Positions 1-10,399 of a stretch of 64,000 nucleotides of DNA are shown here, piece after piece (within the stretch, counting starts at the first letter, position 1; each line of letters begins with the position of its first letter). The position numbers and the translations under genes were made by a program. Below the pieces are notes generated by a model. It saw only the letters and a list, made by a program, of their open reading frames with translations. It was not told the DNA's origin and did not search any database. The DNA is from Primula veris (taxonomy: Eukaryota > Streptophyta > Magnoliopsida > Ericales > Primulaceae), in the NCBI GenBank assembly GCA_963682055.1, contig OY821746.1, forward strand, positions 13,009,992-13,073,991, written 5' to 3'.

Positions 1-302
1 TGCGGTGTTGTGCGTCAGCCCCACATCGCCCAGATACGAGAGTACCCGTGTGGTATATGAGCTTAAAGATCCATTTCCTATTAACAAGGCCTTTTAAAGC
101 CGTGCGACACAATAGCGAGGACGGAACTCCACAGTTAAGCGTGCTTAACTTGGAGTAGTACCAGGATGGGTGACTCCCCTGAAAAGTTGTGCCAAAGCGG
201 ATAATATTGTTGATACGGGCGTGGCGGTTCGGTCCATAGGGCCCGGTCGTTACATGAGTACTCTCATATCTGGGCGATGTGGGACTGACGCACAACACCG
301 CA
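1..302 (+). mobile_element. 5S rRNA-derived, Cassandra-like element bounded by inverted repeats
   Basis: The first 45 bases and bases ~258-302 are near-perfect inverted repeats (tgcggtgttgtgcgtcag at the left, its complement at the right), so the segment can fold into one large hairpin. Inside, about 122-186 closely resembles the 3' half of plant 5S rRNA, including the internal control region. Cassandra TRIM elements are known to carry 5S-derived sequence in their LTRs, and the minus strand read from about 253 begins TGTAACGACCGGGCCC, as I recall Cassandra LTRs doing. No protein is encoded. It may be a solo LTR or a 5S-derived SINE; family assignment rests on memory. It abuts the broken 5' end of the copia element. 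Confidence 0.6.
133..174 (+). promoter_or_regulatory. 5S-type internal RNA polymerase III control region
   Basis: Bases 133-146 (agttaagcgtgctt) match the 5S rRNA box A and 163-174 (aggatgggtgac) match box C, with spacing close to that of genuine 5S genes. The downstream part (tcccctgaaaagt) departs from 5S, so this is a derived copy and not a working rRNA gene. Whether it still recruits Pol III cannot be judged from sequence. Confidence 0.55.
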
Positions 303-372
303 CCATAGAATTTCTTTCCTGGAAATCTGGGTCGTCACACGAACCACAAGTCCAAATGAGAGGTTTATTTAC

Positions 373-3300
373 ATGGAAAATCGTGTGAAGGCTCCAGTTG
401 AAGCTATTGGAACTTATCGTTTAATTTTAGCTACTGGAAGTCATTTGGATTTGTTTCAAACTTTTTACGTACCTTCTTGTTCTCGCAATTTGATTTTGGA
501 TTCTGTTGGATATTCTTTTAAATTTGAAAATAAAAGTTTTAGTTTGTTTAAAAATAATCATTTTATTGGTTCTGGTATTCTTTTTGATGGTTTATATAAA
601 CTAAAACTTGATAATATTTTTGCGGAAACTCTTTTAACCTTGCATGATAATGTTGGAACTAAATGTGGTTTAGTAGATGAAAGTTCTGCTTATTTGTGGC
701 ATAAACGTTTGGGTCATATTTCCAAAGAAAAACTGTCAAGATTGGTAAAGAATGAAATTTTACCGAATTTGGATTTTACCGATCTTGGTATTTGTGTTGA
801 ATGTATAAAAGGGAAACAAACAAAATACACAAAAAAGGGAGCCACAAGAAGCACACAACTTCTTGAAATAATACACACTGATATTTGTGGGCCTTTTGAC
901 GTTCCATCTTTTGGTGGAGAAAAGTATTTTATTACCTTTATCGATGATTTTTCACGTTATGGATATATTTACTTATTGCATGAAAAATCTCAATTAGTAG
1001 ATGCCCTAGAAATATTTATTAATAAGGTTGAAAGGCAATTAGTGTTAAAAGTGAAAATTTTAAGATCTGATAGAGGTGGTGAATATTATGGAAAATACAA
1101 TGAAAGTGGACAATGTCCAGGTCCATTCGCTAAATTTCTTGAAAAGCGTGGCATTTGTATGCAATACACAATGCCAGGTACACCACAACAAAATGGTGTA
1201 GCTGAAAGGCGTAATCGTACTTTGATGGAAATGGTTAGAAGTATGCTATCTAACTCATCTTTACCCATTTCATTGTGGATGCATGCCTTAAAAACTGCCA
1301 TGTACTTGTTAAATAGGGTTCCTAGTAAAGCAGTTCCTAAAACTCCTTTTGAGTTATGGACTGGTAGGAAACCTAGTTTACGGCACCTGCATGTTTGGGG
1401 TTGTCCGGCAGAAGCAAGGATTTATAATCCACAAGAAAAGAAATTGGATTCAAGAACGATCAGAGGTTTTTTCATTGGTTATCCAGAAAAGTCTAAAGGG
1501 TATAGATTTTATTGTCCTAGCCATAGTACAAGAATTGTTAAAACTGGAAATGCTAGGTTCCTTGAGAATGGTGAAGTTAGTGGGAGTTTGGAACCACGAA
1601 AAGTGGAGCTTCAAGAAGTTAGGGTGGAAATACATTTATCTTTAACTTCTTGTAAGACTATTTTTCCTTCTGTTGTTGGACAGTTGAACAATGGACAAGA
1701 ACAAATTAATGATCCAACCATTCAGAATGAACATAATGTCAATGAACCCATAGTTGATGAACCAATAGAAGTAGAATTAAGAAAGTCTCAAAGACCAAGA
1801 AAATCTGCTATTTCTGATGATTATGTGGTCTATCTAAATGAAGCAGATTTTGATATGGGAATCGATGAAGATCCAGTTTCATTATCACAAGCCATCAAAA
1901 GTGTTAATTCTGCGAAATGGTTAAATGCCATGGAAGATGAGTTAAAATCAATGGAACAAAATAAAGTTTGGGATCTCGTCGAATTGCCCAAAGGATGTAC
2001 AAGGGTCGGGTGTAAATGGGTCTTTAAGACCAAACGCGACTCTCTTGGCAATATCGAACGACATAAAGCCAGACTTGTTGCTAAAGGTTTTACTCAAAAA
2101 AGTGGAATTGACTACACAGAGACTTTTTCACCCGTCTCTAGAAAAGATTCTTTAAGAATTATTATGGCATTGGTTGCTCATTACGATTTAGAGTTACACC
2201 AAATGGATGTGAAAACCGCCTTTCTAAATGGGAATTTAGAAGAAGAAGTCTATATGACTCAACCAGAAGGATTTTCCATTAAAGGAAATGAAAACATGGT
2301 GTGTAAACTTAAGAAGTCGATATACAGACTTAAACAAGCTTCCCGCCAATGGTATTTTAAGTTTAATGATACTATTATTTCTTTTGGATTTAAAGAAAAC
2401 ACCGTTGATCGGTGTATTTATGTAAAGATCAGTGGGAGTAAAGTTATGTTTTTAATTCTGTATGTTGATGATATCTTGCTTGCTACTAACGATCTTGGCT
2501 TGTTATATGAGACCAAGAAATTTCTCTCCGAAAACTTTGAAATGAAAGATATGAGTGAGGCAACCTATGTGATCGGGATAGAGATATCTCGGGATAGATC
2601 ACAAGGAATGTTAGGTCTGTCTCAAAAGACATATATCAATCGAGTTTTGGAGAGATTCAGAATGGAAAAGTGCTCATCAAGTGTTACTCCAATTCAGAAA
2701 GGGGATAAGTTTAGTCTTATGCAATCTCCTAAAAATGAAATGGAACGCAAACAAATGGAAGGAATTCCTTATGCATCAGTTGTAGGGACTTTAATGTATG
2801 CTCAAACTTGTACTAGGCCAGACATCAATTTTTCTGTTGTAATGCTTGGTCGGTATCAAAGTAATCCGGGAATGGATCATTGGAAAGCTGCAAAGAAAGT
2901 ATTGAGATATTTGCAGGGCACAAAGGACCATATGCTCACTTATCGAAGATCTGAGGATCTTGAAGTGATTGGTTATTTAGATTCAGACTTTGCCGATTGT
3001 GTTGATTCAAGAAAATCAACGTCGGGTTATTTGTTCCTATTAGCTGAAGGAGCAATTTCATGGAAGAGTGCGAAGCAATCTACCATTGCTACATCCACTA
3101 TGGAAGCTGAATTTGTGGCTTGTTATGAAGCCGCAATTCAAGGAAATTGGCTGCAAAACTTTATTTTGGGACTTGGTGTAGTCGACAGTATTGCCAAGCC
3201 GCTGAAAATTTATTGTGATAATTCGGCAGCAGTCTTCTTTTCAAATAACGACAAGTTATCTAAGGGTGCAAAACATATGGATTTAAAATATCTTGCCGTT

Positions 3301-3447
3301 AAAGAAGATGTTCAGAAACAAAAGGTGTCAATTGTACATATTAGTACTAAACTCATGATCGCGGATCCGATGACTAAAGGATTGCCACCTAAGACTTTTA
3401 TCGAGCATGTCGAGAGGATGGGCATCACTAAAAATATTAATGTTTAG
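373..3447 (+). CDS. Ty1/copia polyprotein, 5'-truncated (integrase, RT, RNase H)
   Basis: A 1,024-codon open frame without stops. In order: a remnant following the protease ([11 protein letters not shown], ~residues 33-43); the GAG-pre-integrase zinc finger ([12 protein letters not shown] with CVECIKG, ~110-150); an integrase core with D in HTDICGPF, D in RSDRGGEY and E in the segment after [10 protein letters not shown] (~165-300); copia-type reverse transcriptase with [20 protein letters not shown] and catalytic YVDD (~590-800); and copia RNase H with [24 protein letters not shown] and CDNSAA (~880-1010). Gag and the protease catalytic aspartate are absent, so the ATG at 373 is only the first one in the surviving fragment. 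The protein would act in reverse transcription and integration of the element; this copy cannot do so alone. Confidence 0.9.
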   Translation: MENRVKAPVEAIGTYRLILATGSHLDLFQTFYVPSCSRNLILDSVGYSFKFENKSFSLFKNNHFIGSGILFDGLYKLKLDNIFAETLLTLHDNVGTKCGLVDESSAYLWHKRLGHISKEKLSRLVKNEILPNLDFTDLGICVECIKGKQTKYTKKGATRSTQLLEIIHTDICGPFDVPSFGGEKYFITFIDDFSRYGYIYLLHEKSQLVDALEIFINKVERQLVLKVKILRSDRGGEYYGKYNESGQCPGPFAKFLEKRGICMQYTMPGTPQQNGVAERRNRTLMEMVRSMLSNSSLPISLWMHALKTAMYLLNRVPSKAVPKTPFELWTGRKPSLRHLHVWGCPAEARIYNPQEKKLDSRTIRGFFIGYPEKSKGYRFYCPSHSTRIVKTGNARFLENGEVSGSLEPRKVELQEVRVEIHLSLTSCKTIFPSVVGQLNNGQEQINDPTIQNEHNVNEPIVDEPIEVELRKSQRPRKSAISDDYVVYLNEADFDMGIDEDPVSLSQAIKSVNSAKWLNAMEDELKSMEQNKVWDLVELPKGCTRVGCKWVFKTKRDSLGNIERHKARLVAKGFTQKSGIDYTETFSPVSRKDSLRIIMALVAHYDLELHQMDVKTAFLNGNLEEEVYMTQPEGFSIKGNENMVCKLKKSIYRLKQASRQWYFKFNDTIISFGFKENTVDRCIYVKISGSKVMFLILYVDDILLATNDLGLLYETKKFLSENFEMKDMSEATYVIGIEISRDRSQGMLGLSQKTYINRVLERFRMEKCSSSVTPIQKGDKFSLMQSPKNEMERKQMEGIPYASVVGTLMYAQTCTRPDINFSVVMLGRYQSNPGMDHWKAAKKVLRYLQGTKDHMLTYRRSEDLEVIGYLDSDFADCVDSRKSTSGYLFLLAEGAISWKSAKQSTIATSTMEAEFVACYEAAIQGNWLQNFILGLGVVDSIAKPLKIYCDNSAAVFFSNNDKLSKGAKHMDLKYLAVKEDVQKQKVSIVHISTKLMIADPMTKGLPPKTFIEHVERMGITKNINV

Positions 3448-3758
3448 TTTAAAAGATTTAAATTTGACACTTTGAGCTTATTTATGTATTGTTTCTGAAA
3501 ATAATAAATATAATGTTTTATTGCTTTTGTATATACATAATGTTAAACATGATTTGATTTGTTTTCTTTTATAGATCTTGTTAAGTACACGACCAATATT
3601 GTGGTACTTGGAAGAGATTGTGTTGTTATATAATGCAAAATCGCCAGGACTCATATTAGTTTATACTTAATAGTGATTTTAATGACATGACCAATATGTA
3701 AATTATTTTATCAAACCATAAAGACTAAATTAAGCTGCCACAAGGCCAAGTGGAAGAA
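3448..3758 (+). other. 3' untranslated region and polypurine tract of the copia element
   Basis: AT-rich non-coding sequence between the pol stop and the LTR. It ends in tggaagaa (3751-3758), a purine-rich tract directly before TGTTAGAATATA. This position and composition are those of the plus-strand primer of copia elements. Nothing else is visible here. Confidence 0.6.
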
Positions 3759-4227
3759 TGTTAGAATATATATGGCCTAGTGTCATATATGTTAAATAAA
3801 TAATGGTTTGGATAATTATCAAGTTTATTAATCATATTGGTTAAATAATTAATTAAAGATAAATTAAAAGTAGTTAGTATTAGATAAGGATTAAAGTTAA
3901 TGTTAAACTAATACTACCACTTATCACGTTGATGGAACGTGAGAAGTGTGAGAGACTGTTATACGTTCTCTCTCTCTACCTATAAAATAGTAGCAATACT
4001 ACTATATTCTCATCATCAATAACATACAGAGAAATATATATAATAGTATTCATTATTAAGGAATGGCTAAGAGAGAGAAGACCGTATCTCATAAAAGTTT
4101 AAGCAGTAAACTACAATGGCTCAAGATAAGCATTCAATCATCTTTATTCGTATCGTTATGAAAATTATGAAGTTAACGATCCATGTTCCTTTAAATTAAT
4201 CTAAAGTTTTATAGAATATGTTTTACA
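3759..4227 (+). repeat. 3' LTR of the copia element
   Basis: It starts TGTTAGAATATATATGGCC after the polypurine tract and ends TTTTACA at 4227, giving TG...CA termini and a length of 469 bp. A TATA-like cctataaaatag lies near 3980. The right boundary is supported independently, because aconitase-like coding sequence begins at 4228. No second LTR is present in the window for comparison. Confidence 0.65.
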
Positions 4228-4825
4228 GTACTGACAGGAACTCATATTCTAAGAAAACATGGAGTGGGGGGTAAATTTACCGAGTTTTATGGTTAGTACT
4301 ATGTCTTGAGTTCCATTGTAGTCGCCTCAGACTTCTGAGGACTCTTTTCTTGTTTAAACTACAATAAATAATAGGGGAAGGAATGAGTGAAATTTTAGTA
4401 GCAGATCTTGCAACAATCGGAAACATGTTACCCGATTATGGTGCGACAATGGGATATTTCCCAGTCGATCACGTCTCCTTGCAGTATCTTAAACTGTCTG
4501 GCATAAGTGAAATGGCACAGCAAGTTTCTAAGTTTAGAATGATTTTATGTAATGAACGATCTTTAAACTGACCTAGAGTCCGTAATTTGCTACGTATTGT
4601 AGATATCCATGGTAGAATTGTATTCACGGGCAAACAAGATGTTTGCGGACTACAGTCGGGTACGAATTTACCATTCTTCCTTCTTTTGAAATGTAAATCA
4701 GGATTATTCGGTTATATATTCAGAATTTCAATTGCTGGAACTCGGACTGAGAGGAAACGGGTCTAGTCTTCATATTCAGAGTTGAATTTTCATTATGTAC
4801 AACCATGTGTCTCGATGCCGAAGAG
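4228..4825 (+). pseudogene. ACO: Aconitate hydratase (aconitase) gene fragment, decayed
   Basis: Segments read as consecutive parts of plant aconitase, the TCA/glyoxylate enzyme that isomerises citrate. 4228-4291 encodes VLTGTHILRKHGVGGKFTEF and ends at a GT donor. An 83-bp intron (4292-4374) follows, and its phase restores the glycine codon. 4375-~4515 encodes GEGMSE, then [20 protein letters not shown]. About 4609-4665 gives MVELYSRANKMFADY, and 4742-4825 gives TERKRV, a stop codon (4764-4766) and SSYSELN, PCVSMPKR, then a donor-like gtaag. The kept intron shows a genomic rather than mRNA-derived copy. In-frame stops, missing flanking exons and insertions make it non-functional. Only roughly 100-130 of the ~900-1,000 residues of the family are present. 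The copia LTR abuts its first codon. Confidence 0.85.
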
Positions 4826-5656
4826 GTAAGAAGAATCGATAATAATTTTGCCTTATTCCGGATTTTTCCTCGAAAACTCATTAATTTTTTTGCAAGTAAC
4901 CTGGAAATCCTCAAGGGCAGATATGTAATAATTCATTACATGGCAACTACAACTTGATATTCGTGTGAATTTTGTCACAAGGGCTGTCTCTAGATTTAGG
5001 GTAAATGTACGATGTACATTGAATAATATTTAAACATAACAAGAGTCTGAATATCAAAACTAAGAGAAAACTAAGGAGTCTAGTTAGAAAATTATTGCTT
5101 TAGCAAACATTGAAGCTTTCTCTCTATTTTTTTCAAATATAAGAGAAAACTACATTTTCTAAAAAAAAATTTGTATAACATTTTTACACCCAAACAAAAG
5201 AATAGGTACCCCCAATAAACTTGCTTATATTTTATTTTCAATTATTTTATGTTACTCTGTTTGAAATTTGCCACAAAAGTTTATAGTAAAATATTGTGGG
5301 GAAAGATTTTGGTTTCTTTCTTATGGAAAACATTAAGCCATATTTATAATTTGAGGTTTGCTTAAATGAACCTGTTAAAGTGACAATTTTTTATTACGAA
5401 AAGTAGATGTGATCGAATTCTCAAATTATGCATAAAAACCCCTAATAAACCTGTTAAAGTGACATTTTTTTTATGAACCTGCTCTGCTGCTACCTTATTT
5501 TGGGGTTAGTATTCATTTTCATATTTGCCCCATTCACCACACAAATTTAGTAAAAGTGCCTCATAATTAACCAGTTACTAGTCACCATTAACTCATAACT
5601 CATAGTAATATCCTATTCCCCTCCTATATTTCCCAGTCGATCACGTCTCCTTACGG
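4826..5656. other. AT-rich non-coding flank with short internal repeats
   Basis: No gene is supported. A phrase containing aacctgttaaagtgaca occurs twice about 80 bp apart (near 5369 and 5449), a short degenerate tandem duplication. A second copy of a piece of the aconitase exon lies at 5626-5652 and is listed separately. Confidence 0.5.
5626..5652 (+). repeat. 27-bp exact second copy of part of the aconitase exon
   Basis: Bases 5626-5652 are identical to 4454-4480, which lie inside the aconitase fragment and encode the FPVDHVS region. Sequence on either side does not match. The copy ends 4 bases before the candidate transposon end at 5657, which suggests filler DNA captured during break repair or element insertion. 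Confidence 0.75.
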
Positions 5657-6826
5657 TAGGGGTGATAACTAAGTGAAAACTTGGTGAAAATTTTTGTGTT
5701 CCTTTTGGTAAGAGCTCGTCTCGTGTTCGTTTATTAGTAAATGAAGTGATAACGAAAAATAATATAGTTCTTGTTTAGTAAACAAGACGATAATGATCGT
5801 TACCCGTTCGTTTCGTCACATTTTGTTTTCGTTTTATGATGAATTGTAAGAAATTGTGTCTATAATCAATAAAACTCATAGATACAAATATGTATGGCTT
5901 CATATTTGTCTAAGTGTATTATTCAACGTTAATACATTTTGTATATCTACACTATCCAAACAATTAATTAATTGTATTCCTCTTATTTGTACAGTATTTA
6001 TTTATAATCAACTCTTATTTGTGATATATTTGATTGCAAACCATTTGAGCATGCGCACCAGTTTTCTTATATTTTTACTCATATTTATGGTAATTAGTAT
6101 CATTTTTATATTTTTAGGATAACAATTTAACTTTATACATTTTTCAGCTTTTCTATCAAATTTATTATCATAACTAAATATTACTATATTTTAATATACT
6201 TCTATCAATTTTTTTCAACTTAAATTAATTTACTAGAACAACCAAATTAAATAACTTACAAGTTTTCTCGTATTTAAAGTAAAAAAGTACACTTTTACAA
6301 CTTATAAGTAAACGTTTTAATTTATACAAATTATCAGCTTTTTTTTATCAATTTCTCTATCAAAATTATACAACTCATCTTTTTGTTATTTTATTAATTT
6401 ATATGTGAAAAGTACAAATAAATGAGAGAGAATAAAAGAAAAGTAAGAGAGGGAAATTATTATTTTAATTATAAGAGAACCTTTTGATCACTTATATTTG
6501 AGAAATATTTGAGTTCGTGTAAATTTAAGTTAATGGATAAGAAAACTGATGCGTGTACAATTTTAGAACAATCTCTTCATATTTAAGGTAAATGGGTCAT
6601 ATAAGGGAACTGATGCGAGTGCTATAGGATTTGCAATGATATGAAACGTACATTAGGTTTTTGGTTCACGAGACGAAACGAACACGGAACAAAATTTATA
6701 TTTTTTCTACAAGACGAAAACGAACATCATTTATTTAGTTCGTCACGAAAACAAAACGGAAACGAACAAGCCGAGAAAAGCCAAACGAAAACATTTCCGT
6801 CTCGTTTTGTTTGATTATGAGCCCTA
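5657..6826. mobile_element. Candidate non-autonomous hAT-like element
   Basis: The left end taggggtgataac and the right end gattatgagccc, followed by ta, are imperfect inverted repeats. Both subterminal regions are rich in short direct and inverted motifs of the acgaacacgaa / gttcgtttcgt type, as in hAT-derived non-autonomous elements. The 1.17 kb between is AT-rich with no convincing coding sequence; the 88-codon frame at 5856 is AT-rich chance. I could not find a matching 8-bp target duplication, so the limits are tentative. Confidence 0.35.
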
Positions 6827-7096
6827 ATTAGCGAGTTCATTCGGTAACATATTTTTTAGTTGATTTTAGTTTTTTATCTAAAAAAAATGTAGATGTTTAG
6901 ACCATCAGATTGTTTAGACTTTTACATATAGTTTTTTGGGTTAAAAAAGCTAAAAAATCTAAAATAAAAATTCCTATTTTCAATGGATTTTTGAAACTCA
7001 TTTTTCAAAACTGATTTTAGACTAGAAAATATGTTGGCAAACATGGCATGTGGCTTGATCCTTTATAATTACTTATTTTTTTCTTCAATAAATCTT

Positions 7097-7400
7097 TGGG
7101 TTTTTTACACTTTTGTATACCATGTTATTAACTTTTTGCAATTTTGTACACTATACTACAATATTATTTAATTAGTACAGCATACACCATATTATTTGAT
7201 TAGTACACCATACTACAATATGTGACAATCGAGTTGATGGAAATTATTAGACGTAATTGTATAAAATCACCGAAAACCTGAAACTGGTAATACGGAAGAA
7301 AAAATATGTGATAATATGGTGTACTAATTAAATAATCTGATAGTATGGTGTATAAAATCGTAATAACTCAATAATATGGTATACAAAAATGCAAAACCCA
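7097..7400. mobile_element. MITE with ~76-bp terminal inverted repeats
   Basis: The left arm (tgggttttttacacttttgt at 7097) is complementary to the right arm (ending acaaaaatgcaaaaccca at 7400). The similarity continues for about 76 bp to the shared block ttatttaattagtac. The 304-bp segment is non-coding. The TIR is too long for a Stowaway and the superfamily is not clear; no target duplication is obvious. Confidence 0.65.
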
Positions 7401-7727
7401 TAAACCTTCAACACAATACTAATTGTAAGCATGGGCGGAACCAGTGGGGGCAAAGGCGTGCCACCGCTACCCCAAAAAATTTAAAAATAAATTTTTTTAT
7501 ATAAAAAAATTCGAAAATTTAAGTATTTATACATTAATATCCCCCGTAAACAAATATTAATTTAGTTCAAATGATAAACATAAAGTATTTGTGTCACAAA
7601 TGTCTCTACTTCAAATCTTGTGTTTATTTTTTACTCTTTATTTAAATAACATTATCTTACTATTTAACTTCTCTATTAATTAATTGCATCTTAGGTACAA
7701 TTACAAGATTTTATAAATAAATATTTT

Positions 7728-8300
7728 TGATAAACCCATAACTTTGATTGGTCGCGTTAGACTTTTCAACAATAATATAATAGTAAATCAACTGTAAATA
7801 ATGGACACTTCCTGATCTTTATTATTGCTCGGATTATTATCCTTGTTCGTACTATTACACTTGCTCGGATTAGTATCTCTGTTTTACAATTGTGCTCGAT
7901 TTGACTATTTAATCTCTCTTCTTGGTCTTTCTTCCCTTTTATTCGGTGCTCGGCTTTATCTCTGCTCGGTTTATTTCTTGGCGTGATATGCTTTGACTAG
8001 TTTCTCTCTTTTCTCAACTTCTCTCTATATTTTTTTGGATAGATTTTCTGGTCCATTTCTAGGAGGGGTAGTTGGCTATTTATAGGCAAATATGCCTTCT
8101 AGGATGTTGACAAATGTCTTCATCCCAGGGGGTTTTTCAGATATGGGTCCCTAGTTAAGTGGGCTTGGGCTTTTTATAGTAATACCTTATTTTCTTATAA
8201 AAGGCATAAGATGACCCATTTAAGCGTTGGATACCCATTTATAAAGTGGGTTGATTATTACCCGAATAGAATATTCGGGTCCAATTTTTATGTTCTATCA
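7728..8300 (-). repeat. 3' LTR of the gypsy element
   Basis: 573 bp, TGATAAACCC...GTTCTATCA on the plus strand, matching 24233-24805 except at about 8 sites. Relative to the minus-strand element it is the downstream LTR and lies beside the polypurine tract. Confidence 0.95.
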
Positions 8301-8320
8301 AGTGCTCCCTGACCTCCTCG
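8301..8320 (-). other. Polypurine tract of the gypsy element
   Basis: On the minus strand this reads cgaggaggtcagggagcact, directly before the 3' LTR. It is purine-rich and in the right place to prime plus-strand DNA synthesis. Confidence 0.6.
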
Positions 8321-8483
8321 GCGTGGTTTCCATGTCGAGGGAGTCATGTTCGGTCTGTCGAGGATATTACTTCGGTCTTGCCGTTCCCAATACTTCATCA
8401 AGAAACGCAACAGACTCATGACGGTTCCATGGGGGGCCCATTTAATGTTTCCTATCCTAATATCTTTCTTCGAGGAAAACTCC

Positions 8484-8489
8484 TATAAA
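8484..8489 (+). promoter_or_regulatory. TATA box of antisense gene A
   Basis: tcctataaagggg lies 60 bp before the ATG at 8544. The surrounding phrase closely matches the TATA region of gene B (cctataaaagggg), which supports common descent of the two transcription units. Confidence 0.6.
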
Positions 8490-8543
8490 GGGGTGTGCCC
8501 CCTCCATAATTAGGCATTTTACTACTACTTTGCTCGTGACGTA

Positions 8544-8864
8544 ATGGCTTCCTCTGGTTGTACTGGTGAGAGCTCCTTTAATTATATTTCTTATTTAGAA
8601 ATGGAGATCAAGAAATCTCGTACCGCGAATAAGAAAATCGTGGACAAGGTTTCAAATTACAAGAAAAGGTTGTCTGACATGGATTCTGATCATCATGTGA
8701 CGATGGCCGATCGGGATTGGGCTTACGAGCATATAAAGAGGCTCGAGGCTAATCTGGCCAAGCAGAATGCAGTAAAAAGGGCCTATAAGCTTGCCTTCAA
8801 GGAGTTACATGCTCGGTCTAAACCGAGTTCGGATGACGATGAAGAAGGCTCTTCCTCGAAATAA
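8544..8864 (+). CDS. Antisense gene A: small coiled-coil protein (106 aa)
   Basis: An intact 106-codon frame inside the gypsy element, on the strand opposite gag-pol. It is charged, with heptad-like stretches and an acidic, serine-rich tail (SSDDDEEGSSSK). A TATA box lies 60 bp upstream of the ATG and an AATAAA at 8944-8949, so it looks like a complete small transcription unit. Its C-terminal half is related to that of gene B (shared KRAYKLA, ARSK). I recognise no named family or enzymatic motif. Its position between pol and the 3' LTR, and its paralogues in the same array, suggest an element-borne accessory function, but this is inference. Confidence 0.6.
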   Translation: MASSGCTGESSFNYISYLEMEIKKSRTANKKIVDKVSNYKKRLSDMDSDHHVTMADRDWAYEHIKRLEANLAKQNAVKRAYKLAFKELHARSKPSSDDDEEGSSSK

Positions 8865-9112
8865 TTAGTCTTTTGTGATTTCTGTTGTAATTTTTTTTGA
8901 ATGGGGAGTCTTCTCCTCAGTTGTAATCGAAGTTTTTGAAATTAATAAAATATTTCCCTATCCTTGTTCTTGTCTGTTCATCTTCTTGATATCTTTTTGG
9001 ATGACTTTAATTGGATTTGGAACTGTGGTTAATTTGCCGTAAATGCTCTTGGGAAGTTCAAGAGGTTGTATTTCTTCGAGATGACCTTTGATCTACTCCT
9101 TGCTTTTCTTCC

Positions 9113-9118
9113 TATAAA
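9113..9118 (+). promoter_or_regulatory. TATA box of antisense gene B
   Basis: cctataaaaggggactgtcc lies 57 bp before the ATG at 9170 and resembles the gene A promoter. Confidence 0.6.
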
Positions 9119-9169
9119 AGGGGACTGTCCCTGTATTCTTTATGCAATTCATTCTTTATTAACGAACAA

Positions 9170-9508
9170 ATGGCTTTTCCTCTTGAAAACTATGGTGACA
9201 ACCTTCCTGAATATGTTGCTCGTCTTGAAGAGGAAGTTCAGAAGGTGCGTTATCTCGAGAAGAGGGTTGCCCGGCTGTCGGTGGAAGCTCCTCGGGCCGC
9301 CGAACTAGACGAGCGATTGGACGCCATGGAGAAGGAGCACTAGAGGTCTTTGCTCGACAGCATTCGCGCTCGTGCTCGGATCAAAGAGCTTGAGGCCTCC
9401 AGAGATAGGCAACTTGCTTCCAAGAGGGCTTACAAACTGGCCCTTAAGGAAGTGTATGCTCGGTCGAAGGGGAAGCCGAATGACGAAGCGGGCCCTTCTA
9501 CGAAATGA
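9170..9508 (+). pseudogene. Antisense gene B: small coiled-coil protein, one stop codon
   Basis: A 113-codon frame from ATG 9170 to TGA 9508, broken only by TAG at 9341-9343. The N-terminal part has leucine/glutamate heptads (YVARLEEEVQKVRYLEKR). The part after the stop (RIKELEAS, KRAYKLALKEVYARSK) is paralogous to the C-terminus of gene A. A TATA box precedes it by 57 bp and AATAAA occurs at 9570-9575. The single nonsense change without frameshifts suggests recent inactivation. Function unknown. Confidence 0.55.
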
Positions 9509-10013
9509 TTTTATTGTTTTTATTGTATTTCCTTTTACTGCTTCTTCTGTAACGAAGCATCAATCAATCAATAAATACTTCTTTCTCTTGTTTATATCTG
9601 AATTACTTTCCCAATGCAATTTCTTTTGACTGCGCACGCTTGTGGCCTCATTAATGCTTTTTCTTGGGCCTTGCGTTTGACCTTATCCATTGGACCTTCT
9701 TATTCTTTATATCTGGGGACCAATCGGATTTCTTGAGCCTTGTGCAAAAGATTTTAGATATTTATTTGAACTGCTGCCTTTCCCCAAAAATGACGCGTGT
9801 TTCGATGCCATTATTACTTACCCCCTTTAAATATTGGTAAGAATCCAAGCGTTTTGTGAACAAAAGTGGCTTTTAATTACTCACGCTTTTTTAGAACCTT
9901 TTGGGAATCCAAACGTTTTTTCTTGAACAGACACATCTTTTAATTGCCGTCGCTTCTTAGTACCCATTGGCAAACGGTTGCGACTCTCAATACCAGCCCT
10001 CATCTAATTGATC
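9509..10013. other. Spacer between antisense genes B and C
   Basis: Non-coding. It holds the AATAAA of gene B and short repeats around the phrase aatccaagcgtttt / aatccaaacgtttt (near 9844 and 9906). No frame is supported. Confidence 0.4.
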
Positions 10014-10020
10014 TATAAAT
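10014..10020 (+). promoter_or_regulatory. TATA box of antisense gene C
   Basis: gatctataaatacc, 92 bp before the ATG at 10106. Confidence 0.55.
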
Positions 10021-10105
10021 ACCTGCTTACAGCATGGTTACATCCACAATCCTCATCATATTATTTTCCCCCATATATAGACCCTCATCTTATAATTTCC
10101 CTAAG

Positions 10106-10399
10106 ATGTCTGGTCCTTTCACCCAATCAGCATTAGCTTTGCAAGTGGAGGCCTTTAAAGCCTCCTATAGCCATGTACAAAGGCTGTTGAGGGATGCCGA
10201 GGAGGAACTGAAGGTGATGCGTTATCACCATACCGAGATGGTTCGGGAATTAACTTGGCTAAGATCCGAACTGGCTTATTGCCGACGTGCTCGTCAGGCT
10301 CTAGTCGAAGAGAATGAGATGCTAAGGGGGAACCCGACACTGAGGGACAGAGATGTCTCTGCCAGGCCCTCTCACCGATACCGATCGACTTCCCCCTAA
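10106..10399 (+). CDS. Antisense gene C: small coiled-coil protein (97 aa)
   Basis: Start chosen at ATG 10106, because the leader and first residues (tttccc...ATG, MSGP) match those of gene D at 11417. The protein is a predicted coiled coil for most of its length (VQRLLRDAEEELKVMRYH, then ELTWLRSELAYCRRAR) with a basic, proline/serine-rich end. A TATA box lies 92 bp upstream. No named family recognised. The frame could extend upstream to 10034, but that would run through the leader shared with gene D. Confidence 0.5.
   Translation: MSGPFTQSALALQVEAFKASYSHVQRLLRDAEEELKVMRYHHTEMVRELTWLRSELAYCRRARQALVEENEMLRGNPTLRDRDVSARPSHRYRSTSP

Larger units (their letters stand above)
303..4227 (+). mobile_element. 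5'-truncated Ty1/copia LTR retrotransposon
   Basis: The element keeps the end of its protease region, integrase, reverse transcriptase, RNase H, a polypurine tract and a 3' LTR. It lacks the 5' LTR, primer-binding site, gag and the protease active site. The left limit is the edge of the 5S-derived hairpin, so the truncation and the hairpin may be linked. The right limit is the LTR end at 4227, where aconitase-like coding sequence begins at once. The long uninterrupted pol frame suggests a fairly recent insertion. Confidence 0.8.

Noticed and set aside
5856..6122. 88-codon hydrophobic frame
   Set aside because: AT-rich sequence translates to Ile/Phe/Leu by chance; no homology, no promoter, inside a candidate non-autonomous element.
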